Shown here in pieces: positions 61,608-64,000 of a stretch of 64,000 bases of DNA. Every line of letters starts with the position of its first letter. Positions within the stretch are counted from its first letter, which is position 1. Under the pieces are notes generated by a model that searched no databases, was not told the origin of the DNA, and worked only from the letters and a program-made list of their open reading frames with translations. Source of the stretch: Fictibacillus terranigra (GTDB lineage Bacteria; Bacillota; Bacilli; Bacillales; Fictibacillaceae); the NCBI RefSeq assembly GCF_030412265.1, contig NZ_JAUHLN010000006.1:1-64000 (forward strand), read 5' to 3'. The position numbers and the translations under genes were made by a program.

Positions 61608-61619
61608 AGCCTTAAAAAG

Positions 61620-61664
61620 ACCAGCGAGAAAAGATATATTCAAATATCTTTCTCTTGCTGGTTC
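61620..61664. terminator. large bidirectional terminator
   Basis: ACCAGCGAGA...AGATAT pairs with ATATCTTTCTCTTGCTGGT; it lies between two convergent genes. Confidence 0.8.
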
Positions 61665-61674
61665 TTAGTTTTTT

Positions 61675-62409
61675 TCATTTTTTGTCAGCTGTCAAAACGA
61701 GTTGCATAAGCTGTTCTTTCACGTCACGGGTGGACAAACCATCATGGTAACATATGACTTTATGAATATCATAAGCGCTATATTTTGTTATTGACTGTTC
61801 AGCTTCCCTCAAATCCGGCGTCGTTTCTTCATGAGGTCCATGCAAGGTTCCATTGACGCTGAACATCGCGTCTCCAGCAACGAGTACTTTACTCTGCTGC
61901 AGATAGAGGCTGATATGTCCCGGTGTATGCCCCGGAGTAAAAATAACCTTCATGCCGCCTGCAAGCGGAATGGTCTGCCCATCTTTCAGAGTATGATGAA
62001 CCTTTGAAACCGGGGAGGGTATTTCATAGAATGCTTTAGCAAGGGGAGGAAGGGATTCCCACTCTTCATCTGTCAGTTGGCTGCGGTCCGTCTTAATCAG
62101 CGGAAGTCTACCTTCTATATATGGCTGATCGTTCTCATGAGCAAAGACTTCCAATGAATGGCCGGCAGCTTCCTGAAGTTCAGGAAGGCTTCCGATATGG
62201 TCAATATCCTGATGAGTCAAAATGACTGCTTTCAAATTGCTGAACGGAACACCCGCTTCAGTCATTTCAGATTGAAATGCTTCAAGCTGTCCAGGCACTC
62301 CGGCATCAATTAAAATAGCACTCTCATCATCCCATACGAGTGTGGGATGAAAAGCGATTTCATTGACCTTTAACTCCAGCATGGCTACCCCATTAGAGAC
62401 CTTTATCAT
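61675..62409 (-). CDS. MBL-fold metallo-hydrolase
   Basis: The 244-residue product has the HxHxDH motif as LTHQDIDHIGSL (THxDxDH) and FTPGHTPGHISLYL, the two hallmark zinc-binding parts of the metallo-beta-lactamase fold, and VICYHDGLS near the C-terminus. Its substrate is unknown; many homologues are glyoxalase II-like or lactonases. GGGAGG precedes the ATG. Confidence 0.88.
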   Translation of the reverse strand: MIKVSNGVAMLELKVNEIAFHPTLVWDDESAILIDAGVPGQLEAFQSEMTEAGVPFSNLKAVILTHQDIDHIGSLPELQEAAGHSLEVFAHENDQPYIEGRLPLIKTDRSQLTDEEWESLPPLAKAFYEIPSPVSKVHHTLKDGQTIPLAGGMKVIFTPGHTPGHISLYLQQSKVLVAGDAMFSVNGTLHGPHEETTPDLREAEQSITKYSAYDIHKVICYHDGLSTRDVKEQLMQLVLTADKK

Positions 62410-62488
62410 CGGTATGATCCTCCCTAAAAAATTTTTTGATTTGTATTATTTGCCATAAATATATCACAGTGTATCCAAATTACGACTA

Positions 62489-62514
62489 AAAAAGAGGCTG
62501 CCTTCAGCGCCTCT
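62489..62514 (-). terminator. terminator of the small charged protein gene
   Basis: On the minus strand GAAGAGGCGCTG and CAGCCTCTT pair imperfectly and are followed by TTTTTT. Confidence 0.7.
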
Positions 62515-62518
62515 TCCG

Positions 62519-62641
62519 TTAGTCCTTCTCTTCGTTTTGATGTTCATGTTTCAAACTTTTCATATATTGATCTTTCTTCTTCTGGGCTTGCTCCCGCCTG
62601 TTTTTCTCGAATTCGTTTATGGTATCCCGTTTCTTATCCAG
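62519..62641 (-). CDS. 40-residue charged protein, apparent CTG start
   Basis: The frame DKKRDTINEFEKNRREQAQK and onward to KHEHQNEEKD is open from 62641. There is no ATG, GTG or TTG near the ribosome binding site AAAGGAG; the codon 10 nt after it is CTG (62641). An ATG in the overlapping frame next to the site stops after five codons. A terminator follows directly. Either CTG starts translation or a single-base change destroyed ATG. Confidence 0.5.
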   Translation of the reverse strand: MDKKRDTINEFEKNRREQAQKKKDQYMKSLKHEHQNEEKD

Positions 62642-62809
62642 GGGTTTTCATCTCCTTTCGTTCATCCTTCCATCAGTTTTTCCATCTGCAAAGTATTTAT
62701 CCTTGCATAAAACGGCATTGTCTTTGGGAAAAACCGTAAGAAAATGGCTGATTTTTATAAAAAATCCTGTATACTTCATATAGGCATATTGAGAGCACAG
62801 GAGGCCTCT

Positions 62810-63712
62810 ATGGAAAAACTAAAATGCCCTGTTCCTGTTTTTATTCCTTTAATCGTTGGTGTTATCGCCGTTTCTTTTTCTTCTATTTTTGTTAAGCTGT
62901 CTGATGCTCCCGTTTCTGTTCAAGGGATGTACAGGCTGCTTTTTACTGTGCTTTTCATGCTTCCGTTTTCTGCAAAGCATGTGATGGAGGCAAAACGAAT
63001 AACCTCCAGGCAGTGCCTGCTCCTATTTTTGTCTGGACTGTTTCTCGCCCTTCATTTTTTATTGTGGATGGGATCACTGAAGCTGACCACAGTCGCGAGT
63101 TCAACGATCATACTCGCTCTGCAGCCTGTTTTTGTCCTGATCGGGGCTTTTTTCTTATTTAACGAAAAAACGTCACCATCCTTGCTAGCAGGGATGGGCG
63201 TTGCGATTTGCGGAGCAGTGTTCATCGGCTGGGGAGACATCGGCATCTCTCCCGAAAATTTGCTTGGAGATGTGCTTTCGCTTTTGGGCACACTTGCTGT
63301 TGCAGTACATATGCTGATCGGTCAGCATCTTTTACGCCGAATCCCTTCTTTTTTTTACAGTCTTTCCGTTTTTGTATCTGCGATCTCTGTTTTTGCCTGT
63401 TATAATCTTGCAGCCGGCATTCCGATGGTTGGCTATGCCAAACAGGACTGGACAATATTCTTTTTGCTGGCCATTATTCCGACCGTTTTCGGTCATGTCC
63501 TCTTTAACTGGCTGATGAAGTACGTGAGTGCAAAAACCATTTCTTTCAACATCCTTGGCGAACCTGTGGGTGCGAGCATTCTCGCTTATTTCATGCTGAA
63601 TGAACATATCACTATATTTCAGGCCGCTGGTGGCTTTCTTGTTTGTACAGGTCTGTACGTCTTTCTAAAAACAAACCATGTGAAAGATTCATCCCTTTCC
63701 CAAAGCGTCTAG
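62810..63712 (+). CDS. EamA/DMT family transporter
   Basis: The product (300 residues from ATG 62810 behind AGGAGG) has ten hydrophobic segments in two EamA halves (VQGMYRLLFTVLFMLPFSAK; SSTIILALQPVFVLIGAFFLF in the first half; NWLMKYVSAKTISFNILGEP in the second). Family members export amino acids or nucleotide-related metabolites. The substrate is not visible. Confidence 0.9.
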   Translation: MEKLKCPVPVFIPLIVGVIAVSFSSIFVKLSDAPVSVQGMYRLLFTVLFMLPFSAKHVMEAKRITSRQCLLLFLSGLFLALHFLLWMGSLKLTTVASSTIILALQPVFVLIGAFFLFNEKTSPSLLAGMGVAICGAVFIGWGDIGISPENLLGDVLSLLGTLAVAVHMLIGQHLLRRIPSFFYSLSVFVSAISVFACYNLAAGIPMVGYAKQDWTIFFLLAIIPTVFGHVLFNWLMKYVSAKTISFNILGEPVGASILAYFMLNEHITIFQAAGGFLVCTGLYVFLKTNHVKDSSLSQSV

Positions 63713-63821
63713 AGGCTGAAGTTGATAAAAATAGATAAAAGATGTACGGTAATATAGTTAATGCATTGTATGGATTTAAAAAAATACATAGATAGTGATC
63801 TGATCGGGAGGGGACTCAAGG

Positions 63822-64000
63822 TTGGAAAATAAAAAAGCACTGCCAATCTTATTCTTAGTCATGTTTTTAGTTATGGTTGGATTCGGAATCATTATTCCTG
63901 TCCTTCCTTTTTTTGCAGAAAAAGTAGGCGCCACTCCGGCACAGCTCGGTTTGCTTATGGCTGTTTATTCGTTAATGCAGCTCCTTTTCGCCCCCATCTG
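63822..64000 (+). CDS. MFS transporter, N-terminal part (cut by the window)
   Basis: A TTG at 63822 behind GGGAGGGG opens 59 residues, ENKKALPILFLVMFLVMVGF then IIIPVLPFFAEKVGATPAQLGLLMAVYSLMQLLFAPI. This is the first two membrane segments of a drug-efflux type MFS protein (TetA/Blt-like). The rest lies beyond the window. Confidence 0.85.
   Translation, partial: MENKKALPILFLVMFLVMVGFGIIIPVLPFFAEKVGATPAQLGLLMAVYSLMQLLFAPI

Overview
This window looks like a chromosomal segment of a spore-forming Bacillaceae bacterium, probably Fictibacillus or a close Bacillus relative. The evidence is strong AGGAGG-type ribosome binding sites, frequent TTG/GTG starts, a SigB-type promoter, CodY-like boxes, SAM-I riboswitches with Gram-positive intrinsic terminators, a Spo0E-family phosphatase, an RsbR-like stressosome protein and Bacillus-type lipoprotein transporters. 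The genus is an inference. I saw no prophage, insertion sequence, CRISPR array or rRNA; there is one tRNA (Arg, CCT anticodon).

Layout. 0.5-4 kb: a large secreted phosphodiester glycosidase/metallophosphoesterase fusion. 4-7.2 kb: sparse, AT-rich sequence with a chimeric gene relic, an aldo-keto reductase, a cysteine-cluster protein and dispersed repeats. 7.2-8.4 kb: an RsbR-like gene with a coupled small gene. 8.5-19.7 kb: an extended dipeptide operon (dppA, two permeases, two ATPases, binding protein, DUF3899 protein, S9 peptidase, pyroglutamyl peptidase, M20 amidohydrolase) next to an Lrp-type regulator and a divergent amidohydrolase, with CodY-like boxes in both promoter regions. 21-24 kb: msrA, a small membrane protein, an aldo-keto reductase and a decayed chemoreceptor. 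24-26 kb: a topoisomerase III. 26-30 kb: a GAF/LuxR regulator divergent from a three-gene DUF6230/DUF6114/repeat-protein cassette. 31-33 kb: a polar amino acid ABC transporter. 33-39 kb: small membrane and hypothetical genes, a DJ-1 family protein and a NatAB/YhaQP-type exporter. 40-43 kb: the glyoxylate shunt genes aceB-aceA behind a tiny CxxCxGxG protein. 43-48.5 kb: an aldo-keto reductase and a metNIQ-M20 operon controlled by two SAM-I riboswitches in tandem. 48.5-55.5 kb: two PAP2 phosphatases, a SigB-type YflT protein, an ATP-grasp enzyme, ctaB, a MarC protein and a subtilisin. 55.7-64 kb: tRNA-Arg, pepD, a DUF2071 relic, several very small genes including an overlooked Spo0E-like gene, an FMN reductase, a proline/glycine-rich protein, a small secreted protein behind a 19-bp perfect palindrome, an MBL-fold hydrolase, an EamA transporter and the start of an MFS transporter.

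The main theme is peptide and amino-acid scavenging: peptide import, methionine and polar amino acid import, and at least six peptidases or amidohydrolases, with apparent CodY, Lrp and SAM control. The least explained items are the DUF6230/DUF6114 cassette, the palindrome that covers the Shine-Dalgarno of a small secreted protein, several families of short dispersed repeats, and small genes with unusual start codons.
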